64,000 bases of DNA from Owenia fusiformis (Eukaryota; Annelida; Polychaeta; Sabellida; Oweniidae): contig CAIIXF020000006.1 in assembly GCA_903813345.2 (NCBI GenBank), positions 6,686,989 to 6,750,988 of the forward strand. Direction: 5' to 3'. How positions within the stretch are numbered: the stretch's first letter is position 1; every line of letters begins with the position of its first letter. A program made the translations under genes and the position numbers. A model generated the notes under the pieces. That model was not told where the DNA came from. It saw only the letters and a program-made list of their open reading frames with translations, and ran no database searches. Below, piece after piece: positions 38,176-50,547 of this stretch.

Positions 38176-41100
38176 ATACGTTGTATAGTTGGTTACATCT
38201 TCAACTGTTGTTTTGGGGATATATAATTATATTTCAAATGGATAATGTATTCAGGCATGTGCGTAATTTGCCATACGTATATTTTTATGACGACTGTTGG
38301 TATATGTGATAAAATCAGACAGATTTGATCAGAATTACGTGACATTAAACCGAGTATAATTATAGTTTAGATTTGAGTGTACATGTGTATATGTTGAAGT
38401 ATTTTTTTGTTCACTGGACCAGAATGAAAGATGTGTCATACGTATTTGCGTTTGTCAATATCTAAAATCAAGATTGCATCTTACCAGTTTTGTAACACAA
38501 CCAGTCTAAATATAACACATACGTCTTCAAGATGCTCGCCTTGGATTGTCAGAAGACCCTTCTTTTCATATTTCAAATTTGCTTTTAAGTTTACAACTTT
38601 GGGGAAAATCAAAAACGAGTTTTTACATCACTCTTTCATATCTTGAACCACGGAATCTCTTCAATGAGAGGCGGAACCTCGTACATTAGATGCATCAAAC
38701 GGTATGAAATCTTCATCGTGAGAAGCAATATTTAGTTGCAGCCAATAAAACCCAATGAACCTGAATTTGGAAATAAAAGATACATTGTATCATACATGAT
38801 ATTGAAATTGTACTGATATAAATTTCAAAGCAATGTGTCGTTAAGTAGTGCCGGTAAGGCTTGCATAAGACTGCAGGGACTCCATTGTCAGGCATTCCAC
38901 TTGACTGTTATTAAAAGTCTAAATTCAATAATGGCCGTTTATTCAATGGATTCAATGGATTTTATAAATCCTTTTGAACGCATATTTGCTGGTTTACTGT
39001 ATTATACACGTACTTTAAGTCATTCTCCAAGACAGGAGTTGTACACATACCATTGGAATGCAGTCTTTGAATAACACAGTGAATTACCGAACGTTAAGTA
39101 TCGTCGACATGCATACTTCAGGGCAACGTGTAAACAAATGGCAGGAAACGAATGGCAGTTCGTAGATAATCATCTAATTCCTCACACTTCTGAGAGTCAC
39201 CATAGTTTCATTTTTCGAGCCCAATGTCATCGTCTTCATTTGTCAATCCCTCTCGGAGTACTTGATAAAGAAGTTGATTTGTTCGTTATCTTCACTTTAA
39301 TCCTGTATAACCTCATGTACATATTATTTAATGCACTTTTTGTATCATGTAGATTAGCATCAATACGTTTCTATGATTCTAAAGCCGTATATAATTACAA
39401 TTGCAAAACAAGTTGTTTCAAATAATCAAAAATGATTTCCAGGGAAATACGTCCAGGAAAATACAAAACGATACAAATCTGTCATGTAAATGTTTAGATG
39501 TCATTAGTACGTTTTGGGATTATTAAAGCCCTACAGTGTAATATGATTGCCTCGGACGATCCCTCGATTAATGTAAAGATAGAAAATTTGATTGAAAGAT
39601 TTCAACAAATTTAGGATGAAATTCGAGGAAGTAAAATACGGACGTTAAACAGAATTTCGAACTACAGTAGCCTAAGTTCTTCTGAATAGTTCTCAACTTA
39701 ACCTCAAGAATTCCCATGCTCTATCACGTATGTTTCAATCAAGTTTTTAAGAGTGTATTCAAATTTTAGTAACCTTATTTGAAAGAAGTCCACCTTATTA
39801 CTTTTTATCGTCCCGAATTCACTAGGTCTCTTCTAGAGTTGTTATAAACAATCTAAATCATCTTTGACACTGAGTGTGTGACATTTACGCTTATGTGTAC
39901 ATTTATAACGGTGCCTTTTTCTATGTTGGCCCATGGCCTATTGTTTTTATGTTATTTTGAAATGTTTCTATTCATATATTTGACATTTATCTTCAGGACA
40001 TGACGAATAAAAAATGTAATAGACTCGTGTTTGTCATTTGTACCTGGTGGGAATATAAATAAGGTTTTATGATCAAAATATATTGTCATTTTCATATTTC
40101 AATTAAGTTTGCATTGTTGTCACTGTCCTTCAATAATAGAATGTCAAGGGTAATAGTTAAAGTGGCGTCCTGATCACTTTACTTTTGATTGTTCTCTGAA
40201 TGCAAGAAGATGTCTTAAAGTTTAGGGGTTTCATTTTTCTGTTTAACTGGGAATAGTCCATTTTGATACTCCACGCATGTTTTGCAACTGCATGATCTCT
40301 CACTATTATAATATCATTTACTATTCAGGAAGGTTTCGAATTCATAGTAAATTATTATTTTTTACATACATGTCCTGAGAAAAGTGTCGTTTTACAATTT
40401 CCCTAAATGGGGTAACCAATGGAACATGTTCGTTTAGTCATATGTCGTACCTTGGTACCTTATTATAAGTTATACCAAAATTAAAAAATTAAACAAAATC
40501 GAGACTATTTAACATATTTTGTGGCAATGCGCACAACTGTATTTACGGATCAACATGTTTACGTTCTCCCAATCATGTTTATATACCCTAACATTCCACC
40601 AGCTAGACGAACTACTGCACCACTCCCTGACTATAAAAAATGAGTTTATAGTATTACGAGATACTGATACCATCTCAACGATCTCAAATGCAACTTGAGT
40701 GGCATTAATTTTATTGAAGTTTAAATGTGAAATGAATGTTATCATAAAATGTTCTGATTTTCCGACAATAATTTTGTTTTTAGATAATTCATTATTGACA
40801 TCTGAAACGTTTTGATCATTATTTATGTTGTAATGTCACTATATGTAGCATCGTTATTGGTATTCTTCAGAATTTATAAAGAAATAAACAAAGCCTAGTG
40901 ATAATTAGATTCAGGTCAGATCCGAGAAGTATCTCTAATTTGTACGTGGAGTTTGCCTCTTTCGAAGGATAAAACATATATTCATGTCGTCAGTTCCCAT
41001 ACATCAATCAAAGACATGTAGTTTTTATATGACCCCAATTCATTATGAATATATACAGGTGCGGTAACATATGTTCCAAGACCGGCTCGTAATAATACAC

Positions 41101-42802
41101 CTCATAGAGTATAGATACAATTATGTATATTACTTTTTTATGAATTAATTAATATACTCTGATATAGCTTCATTAAGGAATCGTACGTTTACAATTTGTG
41201 TCTTGCGACGAGGAGAGAAATGTGCTCCAAACCTAAAGCACATAGTAAGGACTCGGAGGTGAGTCACTTTCAATGGAATTTAAATCGAACAAAAAATTGA
41301 CACAATTCAATCAAATGCAAATGAAACTATATATGAGAGAGTAGAAAATATGCCTGGGGCAATGACGATGTTTAAGGTGTTAATGTTCATGTTTGAATCT
41401 GACCTCGTTAAAGACCTTTAGAAGTTTAAATATAAGTGTTAAATATGTTAAGTGGCTTTGGAGCGTCGATGTTGTTGAATTATTTGTACAGGATAGTTCT
41501 TTTTCGAACAGCGAAATCAATGACATAAAGTATACTCGGATGTAGACTAAATGAATTATCAAAGAATTGCGAAATCAGAAATTATACTTGCTGGATGATG
41601 ATTACATAGATAAACATAAATGAAGTCGTTCTTTAAAGGGGCAACACAGATTAGCGAAAAATTTGAGGTGTTCAAAATTTGGCAAGATGTAATAAAATTT
41701 AAACCAAGGTGTTCAAAATTTGGATCAAGGTGTTCAGATTTGGACCAAGGTGTCCACATTTTGAGGGGAGGTGTTCAACATTTCCAAGTCACTCATGTTA
41801 GGTGTTCCCAAGTTGACAGGCCTGGATTATGGTCACAATATTTTTGTTCATAACATTCCAAACCATGCCTATTTTTAAAGGTCCAACATGTTCTGAGTTA
41901 ACTTCATAACAATGCTTTGAATGTTATAATATTAGGCGACAATGTTTTGAACGTCCATTTTCCAGAAGAACCCTGCTTTACCGAACCCGGGTTTCCAGGA
42001 TTCGCCTCGCATACGTTCGACTGTTTCTCCATTTTTTATCATCACTCAATAGCTTCCATATTCCGTCTGATATATCATTCTACATTTTGGACAACAAAAT
42101 TAACATTGATTTGAAAGAATAGAGTTACATTCATTTTCAAAAGATTGATTCCAACATATAATTGTCACTTTAAATCTAAGAAGGAAATCTCACGTTAACA
42201 CCATGAATGGGATGTGTTTTAAAACATGAGAACACTACTGGGGTACTCAACGTGAGTAGCAGGAGCATGATAGTTGAGATTGTAAATCAAACAAACAAGG
42301 GTTTTTGGACATATTGAAATAAAGTCAATGGGTCTTGATATTCAAGTGCTCTTATTAGAAGTGATAAATCAACGGTCGATGAAAATTTTGATATGGTAAA
42401 AATACCTCTATAGTCAAGAGTATTCTATTTTAAATATTAGAGTGGCCAGGGTCTCTCCGGAAATACATAGTTGTCATTGATCATAAGTGTACAGCCACTT
42501 CAGCAAACGATATATTCTTGAGATTGGAGGAACCTGGCAATACACCAAAATGTAATAACTTTGTTGTCACAAAAGATTTCAATACTCAATCAAGAAGCCA
42601 TTCTTCAGAGGCATTGCTAATGGATTTGTAGCTATATATTAAAGGGACCTTACCTTATCTGAATGACTTTTACATCACAGGATTTGAAAGACTTTTCGTT
42701 TTCAAGAATACAAGCGTGGCCAAGATTTCGACAATTGTTACCAAAAAATCTTAATATTTTCTACTTCCAGGACAGGATATGACGTAATTGACCTACTTTA
42801 AG

Positions 42803-45800
42803 ATGGGCAATTCACAGCCCAGTTACTTCACCCAGAAGCAGTACGCTGAGCATATACAACAGCAAAATCGTAATACCACACTCCAAAAGGATGCAAATAA
42901 GTCTCCAGAACCGGTAAAGGAACCTCCGCCCAGACCTTCCCAACCTCCCAAGTACGTATACGTTGCTAAATAACACTTTTTTCTGTACATCAAACATCAA
43001 AAAGAAAAAACTGTAGCATATCCTTTATTTAAATGATTGACATTCATGAATCAATCAAAAATCTTAAAAACAGATGTTGAATTGTCATCCTGTAAAGATT
43101 ATTATGATAATTTTGTTACACACTTGTCAAGTAGTGTCTGTCATATCATGATCATGAAAACAACATGCAATAGTAGGCAAAGCAACCATCTTCAGGCCAA
43201 GAGTCCAAACGGAATATATATACAACCAATCCTTTGCCTCGGCCTACTCACGTTATCCTAATGACAATCATATTTTTCCAGGTTACCGGCTATTAAACGG
43301 ACACCAAGTTATGCCAGGCCGGAGAATCGCGTCTTGCCGAGGGCTCGGCCGGATGACAAGAAAAACTTGAGACCCGTCAGTCGATCAAACTCCAACAGTG
43401 ACGACTCAGCACATCTTAAAGTGAAATACTCACAGAATTCAGATGCTGAGAACTCGCTGGAGACATCCAGATTGAGTAAATCTCTAGACGTACTCAATGC
43501 CTCAGTGGATAGCAACCAGAACAATGTATTTACCAGTGATAATGACACAACGCTTACTCGAAAGAAAAAGGCGCCACAAGCCCCGGGGAATAACCTCGAC
43601 AAGAGTGGTAATAAAAAACGACGGGCACCTAATACACCAGGTTCTAAGAACATGGGACGTCATTTGAGCGAGGAGAGCCTTGGGCCAGCGTTTTCCACGC
43701 ACAGTGTAGAGGCACAAGTTCACATGTTGCCTAGTGAACTAGAACCACCCGTGGATTACACCGTCGCAAACAGAAAGAAATCCGAACGTGTTTCTGTTAC
43801 AACTCCACCTAAAATGGTCACCAGTACGGGTACCGACACCCGAGACCGGCCAAAGACCTCAGTTGGCGTAGTGACTCCTACTATTAATACCAGTGTTATA
43901 GCTGAGAGTGTCCCCCCGCGTGTTAAGTCATCCAATAGTATTGCAATACAGACAGTGGCGTCCTCTGGGACGCAAACAGATTTGGACAGTGACGTCAGGA
44001 CGGATGATGATGACTGTTTCCCTCCGGGTTCTGGAAATACATCTGGTTTGGAAGATTCAATGAACACAAATAATCTTAAAAAGCTTCAACATAGCATTGC
44101 AATAGAAACCACTGATACAATACGTATCCCCATCCCTCCACCACCAGCTCCCCCTATTGGTGAACTCTTATCAAACATTGAAAAACATGAGAAATCTGAA
44201 TCCGAGAGTAGCGTCTTGGACCAGGCTCCAAAACTGGATAACGAATTAAAACAACAAATTGTTCAATCAGCGAGAAGATTATCCCAGAACCCAGACAGGA
44301 AGTTTACCGTATCCAAAAAGAAGACGAAACATCAAGTTTTCAAAGATGAACTAAAAAATGCTGTTAGTGATCGGGATGACCGAACTGCCAAAAATGAATT
44401 CAGACTTAAACCCATCTCCCCTAAACCTCTGAAACTCACAGAAGAACAAAAACTTGTCGAGAGCCTCAATGAAGCTGTGCAGAAACGCAAACACACTGAT
44501 AGCAATCTGAATCTTGCTACTGACGATGAAAGTGACGATGACGTTTATAGCGTTGAAACTGTAACGCCGGACGCCAGTAGTAGTATCCCGACAACGACCG
44601 GAGATGATAGCTCACCTAGGGAGAGTCAATCTAAAGTTCCTGGCAACTTGGAACTCGAAACTGGAGAGATAGAAACAAAATCGAAAACTAAGAAGAGAAA
44701 TAACAGGGAAATGCCAGGAAACTGGAAAACTTCACAAAAGAAACGCCATAGTCGGAATATGGACGCATGGGCACCAGCGGAAGATTTGGGTGTTGATGAT
44801 GAAATGGAACATCAGAGGAACGTTGAAGAGGACTCGGATGTAGCAGCGTTTTATCAGCATCACGTCAAGCGTAAAAGTAAGAAAACATGGAAAGATTCTA
44901 AAAGTAAAAGAGGTAGTTCTCCCAACGGTGACCACAGAAAGTTTGACAGCATAAGAAAGATAAAGAAATCATTCAAAAATGCAATAGGGTCGATTGGAAA
45001 AGCAGCCTCAAGAAATTCAAAAAGACAATCCGTTCAAGGCACATTTGATAATGAGGCCGGAGTATCACAACAGAACTGGTTCATGGCACGAAGCGATCCA
45101 GATGATACAGATAGTGGAAACACCTCCAGCAATCACCATCACCAACGAACGAGTGACAGAAGAAATCGCGGCCGGCAAGGTCGTAGCTCAATCGCGCAGT
45201 CCAATGGTACAGTGTACTACGCTGATGACGGTCGTATCGTTCTTGTACCTGATGGGAAAGAACTTATGTATACAAAGGACGGGAGAGCCGTGAAAATTAA
45301 TAGAAGTGAAAGAAGAAACAGATCGCCAACTTCTAGGTCAAACCGAGCAGCAGAAGCAGAACGCACGCGCGATATGTCAAGGCAATATGAGCAAGAAATG
45401 GACGAGAGGTACCGCAGGATTCGCAATTCTGAAAAGCAAAAACAAGAAGACTTCTACTGGAAAGCTATCCATGTGAAAACATCCCGACCAAGTGCGTCGA
45501 GGTCTCCAGAGAGAAGCGCTTTCAGGGTGAATAGAGAGCAGTCGAGATACAAAGAACCTACAAGTGATGTAAAACATATTTCTACCAGTGAGATTAATGG
45601 CTTCTTGGCGGAGCGAATGGAGGATGATGGAAGGAAGAGAAGTGTTGTGAAAGGTGAGATTTTCAAAAATGACTGCATCTAGTATGATCTGGCAAAGTGA
45701 TATGCTGTATAATGTCGGAAGATACTCTTTAATTTTGATAGAATTTCTGAAATATTTTTGAAAGTCAAAGAAAGTGGACATTGTAAATTATGTACAAGGA

Positions 45801-46907
45801 AATTCACACTTGGCATTTTAAGTTTTATGTTTATGTTTTGAGTAACAGATTTTTTTAAACTCCACGAGACCAATATTCTCCCAGTTTCAGATTCTCTATA
45901 TGTACATCCAATTTATCTAGGTAAACACGGTGCACAATACTCCAGTGAAGAAGATGAGAAAACCAACTTTCGATCAATCGTCGGTCCTGGTTACCACATC
46001 CATTCTCCCAGTACCATAACAACCAATCAGTCTCCCGTCGGCTATCCCGGCTCCAGAGAAACCCCAGATACAGGTGCCGGAGCAGCATCGGCGGCGGGAG
46101 CAGGAGCCGCCGAGCCATCGTCCCCTGTCGGTGCATCTGGACCGTCGAGGAAGGAATTGGTACTGGGACCTATAGGATATAAACCTGTACACTTCAACCC
46201 AAATGCAAGGACAACCTCTGTCTTCAAAGAGCTCAAAAATGAGTAAGTGTGTTATAATTACTAGTTTGGCATTCCGGTCGTTACACCTTGGATAAGTTTA
46301 ACTTGAATGTACGTACAAGTCGTACATGTAAATCAAGAGCCCAACGGGGCCTCCATATTTTTGGCATTGGATATAACATTTCGCCCTTATGTACTCTGTG
46401 TGATTGTTGCGACCAGTGTGTGGCAGTCTCATGAAGTGATCACATGTAGTCTATATGACTCAGTGGGAATCTTCAGGTAAAATAACATTGAGACAACGGA
46501 CTTCCCAGTGCAAAAATTGATAGTCCCAATTAGTCACATCGGACTCCATTGGAGCTTTGACAAATTGGACCAGTAATTTTCAAATCTTATTGAAATAGAA
46601 CACCGTGTTCTCATTTTTATTGCTTAAAATTTATAAATGTAATTCTTATTTATAGTTTCAATGCCTCGTTGATGTCAAAGGGCATTGCAACCGAAATTAT
46701 TCAGAGTCATTTAAATATAAAGGCTTAGCCTAATGTATGTTTAATACATATTAAATGTACGAGGCGTGATCGAGAATTATCCACAATCAAGACCTAATAT
46801 GATGATTTATATCCCAGATGGGAAATGAAACAATGGTTTAATTCATCGTCAATGTTTATTTCAGAGTGGAGAAGAAACCTTCAGAAGAGGATATCTCAGT
46901 ACTGTGA
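42803..46907 (+). CDS. Unrecognised disordered scaffold protein: predicted N-myristoylation, KRRAP motifs, PDZ-ligand C-terminus (four exons)
   Basis: Exons 42803-42951, 43282-45653, 45891-46242 and 46865-46907 join in phase to give 971 residues. The start MGNSQPSYF fits N-myristoylation (Gly2, Ser at 4), and an acceptor lies 32 bp upstream, so the 5' UTR is probably split. Most of the chain is polar and disordered. Visible motifs are PPPRPSQPP, RKKKAP (143) and KKRRAP (161), IQT and GTQTD (272-283), and PIPPPPAPPIGELLSNI (about 330). Lys/Arg-rich blocks follow (RKSKKTWKDSKSKR). Helical segments VFKDELKNAV, LVESLNEAVQKRK and VFKELKNEVEKK resemble each other. It ends EEDISVL, a class I PDZ ligand. 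KRRAP motifs in Cordon-bleu bind syndapin SH3 domains, so a membrane-linked actin or cortex scaffold is possible. No folded domain was recognised. Confidence 0.8.
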
Positions 46908-48734
46908 CATACGATTGTAAAAGGGTAGGTATCCAACACAACAAGATTTTTATTAACCAAGCATTGAAAAGATGCAATTAGATGCTTCATTGTGTTATAA
47001 AGATATGAAGTAAAACGATCAACAGTTTAATAAGATAGAAGCGTGGGTGTTGGTAGGGGTAGAATACATGGAAATGTACTGCCAAATTCACTTAATTTCT
47101 TGATCTAACAAGTAATTTCATTTGAATCAACTTTGTGGAGCACCTTGCATTTCTAGTGATACTACGAGTAATGTCATTGCATTTGGATCTTAATGGTACA
47201 GTGTCAGGCCCGTTAGCCAGGGGCTCCGACCCCTCCCCCTTGCCAAAAAATTGTTCAGAATCATGCAGTTTTTCACCATTCTGAGCACTTTTTAAGTGAT
47301 TTGGGCCATTTTTGGACCTAAATTGCCACAAGTGAACTCCCCTGGAATTTTTCAAAAAGTGAACCCCCTTGGGAAATCCTGACTACGGGCCTGAGTGTAC
47401 ATGTGCATTAATTAGGCATAATCGTCTTTTCTTTTGTTATTACAGTTGCCATAGAGATTATACCACGATGTGGACCTTACTGAAGATGGAATAGTGCAGT
47501 GATAGTAATTTCGACAATTTCGCATTTGATGGAACTTCATATGTCTCTACGAATGACGCTGATTTGAAATATTGTGTTATTTTGTAATATTATTTTTCTA
47601 TATATTTAATAGTAAATATAACTAGTAAAGCGTATACTTATATAGTGGAATATATAGAGGGTGTATCAGTGAACAGTAGGACGGCACATTTCAGTTGCAT
47701 AAGACTGCTTTGGTGTTGGTGCACATACTAGCGATATTTCTTCATTATTCGATGGATATAACATTATTTTATATTATATTGACCTTGACGTAGCTACTGG
47801 GATTAAGTATGTTTGTCCCATCCCTGGTGAAATTATATATTTATAATCACAATACCTCTATTTTAAGTATATTGTACAGTATATTTACATATTACAAGGT
47901 GGAATCATGCCCAACAAAGATCCGAAAGTTTAACCTGGCTTCTTGCATCAGTGGACATATTTTTGATAACTGGCTGATTTCTGGATTGTGAAAATGGCAG
48001 TGATAATGAGTATATTCGTGAGGTATAAGACTGAAAATGCAACCTGAGCCGAGGGGGAGAAATAAGTACAAGATAATCTTCCAAGAGTATGAATCTCTGA
48101 CCAATTCGTTCAGTGCAATTGTGCTGCCTTCTATCTTGCAGTAGAGTAATTTACCGTGATTTTAGTTGAAAAATTCACTCTACCTGCTTCATGTGTCAGA
48201 AATTGTGAGAAATTTAGTAAATAAAGTGATTCAAACTCTTAATTTCAATAGAATGACGTCATTTCCAAGTGATGGTAATATCCACAGGAATAGTTAAATA
48301 AAGAATCTTTGGGAGTGGTAATAGCCAAGAAGGCACTGAACGGATTGCTACTGAGTTATGGACAATGAATTCAGAACAGAGCGTACACTGCAAGTGCAAT
48401 ATATATACTTGACTATAAAATAGAGGATTACCCAATAAATGTTGAGATTGCTGTTATGATTTTTGGAGAATTTTGTATTCTACAATGTCTCAAAGTTTAA
48501 AGTGACTTTCTACAATACAATAAAAACATAAACATGATATATGCATTTGTTATTTTTGTATGTGCTAAAATATTGAACTTCAGCTGAAGTCCAGCTGAGT
48601 TTACCTATTCTAGTTCTTGCAAAGTGTTAAAGAGCTGATCATGAGTTTCTGGCTTCCGAAAATAACAGCTTTTCTGCTAATGAGAAATGACTATGTGTTG
48701 AACGCTGGCCAGTGGAAATGACAGAATTACATCT
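46908..48734. other. Likely 3' UTR of the scaffold gene and convergent intergenic space
   Basis: A donor (GTAGGTAT, about 46,924) and an acceptor (TTATTACAG, about 47,445) suggest a spliced 3' UTR. AATAAA words at about 48,222, 48,300 and 48,515 could end the transcript. The intron-like part contains the small repeat at 47,205. No protein coding was seen. Confidence 0.45.
47205..47393. mobile_element. 189-bp MITE with CAGGCCCGT termini
   Basis: The left end CAGGCCCGTTAGCCAGG pairs with the complement of the right end, CAGGCCCGTAGTCAGG. AGTGT occurs on both sides, giving a candidate 5-bp target duplication. There is no coding. It lies in the presumed 3'-UTR intron of the scaffold gene. Confidence 0.65.
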
Positions 48735-50099
48735 TTAAAAATAGCCGAATAATTCGAAGTCATTTTTGTATATCTGCCTTAACGCATGCATTAGTTCTGT
48801 TGGGATTTGTTGGAGAGCTTTCTCCTTTGCGTATTTAGGTAAATTCAATAAATGTGTTTTATTGCTTGTAATCATATGTTTGAGAATCAAATCTGTTACC
48901 CCCGTTTCATTAAAATTCTCATTTGACAAAGAGACTAGTTCTTCAAGGGAATTTCCAGTTAGGGGTTCAATATAGCCGTGTTGGACAAAACTCTCCACAA
49001 TTCGTTTTGGCAATTCATGTTCGGGTAAACAGCCCTTATTCGCCATGTTTTTACGATCAAATGCATCTTTTACTTCATGTTTGATAAGAAATTCCCGTAT
49101 TTTAAGCGATTCCATCACCGGTAAATCTATCCGATCTCGTGCTCCTATTTTACACAAAATGTCGTGGAGATCATCTTGGAATGTTTCCAATTTACCGATG
49201 ATGTCATAGCGTATCATACACGGGTCGCAATGCTTGTGAATTGGTTCCCAGTGTTTGCTGATGTTGTTGACGCCCCTATGTTTTAGATCATCAATTACAA
49301 AATGAAGAAATTCCTCCAATGTCATATCATGTCCACATGTCAGGGAAGAATCTTTGCGAATTTTTCGTAAGAAATGAACTCCATATTTCCAATATTCGGG
49401 ATAGATGGAAACAAATTTGTCTTGGTATGCAGAAAACAGTCTACTAAAAGGATTTCTTGTAAACATTACTTTCACATAGTTTTTTAATACTTTTTGCCTT
49501 TCGAGATTATTAAATTCACTCAAGGTTTTGAAATGTTTGTTCCGTTTATTCATATGTGAACTTTCCACCAAAGGGTTTTTACTTTCCGTAAAATTATTTT
49601 CCAAAATTTTCATTACATTTTTCAAAAATGATGATCCAGCTTTTGGAACAATACAAAGTAAAAGTTGATAGTCATCATTCACAAGGACATTATTGTACGG
49701 GTTATTGGGTGTATTACTTGTATTAGGATCTGCATCATCATTTCGATCCAAACATTTTTCACGCAGAATATTTATCCTTGTCGCCATTTTATCATCCCGT
49801 GTTTTCAAACATGAATCGTGAATCCCTGTTCCCAATGGTGATTTTTGGAACCCGATGGGAGGCCAAGAAATATTTGCTTTTGAGAATTGTTGAAGTGACC
49901 TCTCGTGTTCCAGTTTTGAATCCATCATCTCTTGAATTGATGAGAAGCCTCTATTTCTGTTATTTTCCACGTTGTTGTTTTCTGCATTTTTGAGCTTAGG
50001 TCTCAAAATATACATTTTTAGATCCCAAAATATGTTTGTTACTAAAACTCCAAAGATACATAGGAAGTAGAAAGGCATGTAAAATTTTAGTATTTCCAT
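48735..50099 (-). CDS. Golgi carbohydrate sulfotransferase (CHST8-14/HNK-1 type, Sulfotransfer_2)
   Basis: A single-exon frame of 454 residues from the Met at 50,099. The frame stays open 84 bp further up to another Met at 50,183, but the downstream Met places a type II anchor at the N-terminus (MEILKFYMPFYFLCIFGVLV), as usual for Golgi sulfotransferases. The PAPS 5'-phosphosulfate loop is IVPKAGSSFLKNVM and the 3'-phosphate site is FTRNPFSRLFSAYQDKF. Also visible are the family segment KHWEPIHKHCDPCMIRYDII and GKLETF. Relatives transfer sulfate to GalNAc or GlcA in chondroitin/dermatan or HNK-1 glycans. Which acceptor applies here cannot be read. The length is close to that of family members and both cofactor motifs are intact. 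An LTR retrotransposon begins 220 bp upstream and could affect expression. Confidence 0.88.
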   Translation of the reverse strand: MEILKFYMPFYFLCIFGVLVTNIFWDLKMYILRPKLKNAENNNVENNRNRGFSSIQEMMDSKLEHERSLQQFSKANISWPPIGFQKSPLGTGIHDSCLKTRDDKMATRINILREKCLDRNDDADPNTSNTPNNPYNNVLVNDDYQLLLCIVPKAGSSFLKNVMKILENNFTESKNPLVESSHMNKRNKHFKTLSEFNNLERQKVLKNYVKVMFTRNPFSRLFSAYQDKFVSIYPEYWKYGVHFLRKIRKDSSLTCGHDMTLEEFLHFVIDDLKHRGVNNISKHWEPIHKHCDPCMIRYDIIGKLETFQDDLHDILCKIGARDRIDLPVMESLKIREFLIKHEVKDAFDRKNMANKGCLPEHELPKRIVESFVQHGYIEPLTGNSLEELVSLSNENFNETGVTDLILKHMITSNKTHLLNLPKYAKEKALQQIPTELMHALRQIYKNDFELFGYF

Positions 50100-50318
50100 A
50101 TTAGCTCTAACTGTAAATTCTTTATGAAAAATAATATAAAAGTAATATAGTAAATGGCTGTTGGTTGCAACACATTGCATCATAGTGATAAATTATGTAT
50201 AAGCGACTGTAAACTATGAATAATGAACCTGATAACGTTTTATGGACTTGTTATGGATGTTAGTATGGATTATCATATTAGCATCAAATATGATATATTA
50301 ACTATAAATGTTAGTATT

Positions 50319-50498
50319 TGTTATGTATCTGGTTTCAGTACTGGTCATTAAGACATGTAAGATATCTGATACCCTTAACTGAGATTACCATGCTTATAGC
50401 AGACACTTGTAAGTCTGGCTTCCTACTAGAAACACATTAACTATGTAGTTCTTATATTATGTTTGATGTATAATAAAGTCTTGATACAAAACACAACA
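50319..50498 (+). repeat. 5' LTR
   Basis: 180 bp, TG..CA ends, identical by eye to the 3' copy. An AATAAA at about 50,472 lies near the end. The target duplication GTATT precedes it. Confidence 0.93.
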
Positions 50499-50547
50499 TG
50501 ATGTCAGATGTGGTCTCACATGAATAAGTAGATCAGAGACAATAACA

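Larger units (their letters stand above)
35285..42770. other. Long non-coding stretch, possibly the first intron of the downstream scaffold gene
   Basis: No coding exon could be supported. Contents: a retroviral-type integrase remnant at about 36,300, an inverted-repeat element at 37,777, a palindromic repeat at 38,047, and a short direct repeat at about 41,668-41,800. In the latter, AAGGTGTTCAAAATTTGGA-like units recur about five times. Several open frames of 60-95 codons here have no domain features. Confidence 0.5.

Noticed and set aside
39138-39425. 95-codon plus-strand frame with a hydrophobic middle
   Set aside because: No splice signals, homology cue or neighbours support it in AT-rich non-coding DNA.
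45855-46236. Several overlapping minus-strand frames
   Set aside because: They are shadows of the third exon of the scaffold gene, whose plus-strand frame joins in phase on both sides.
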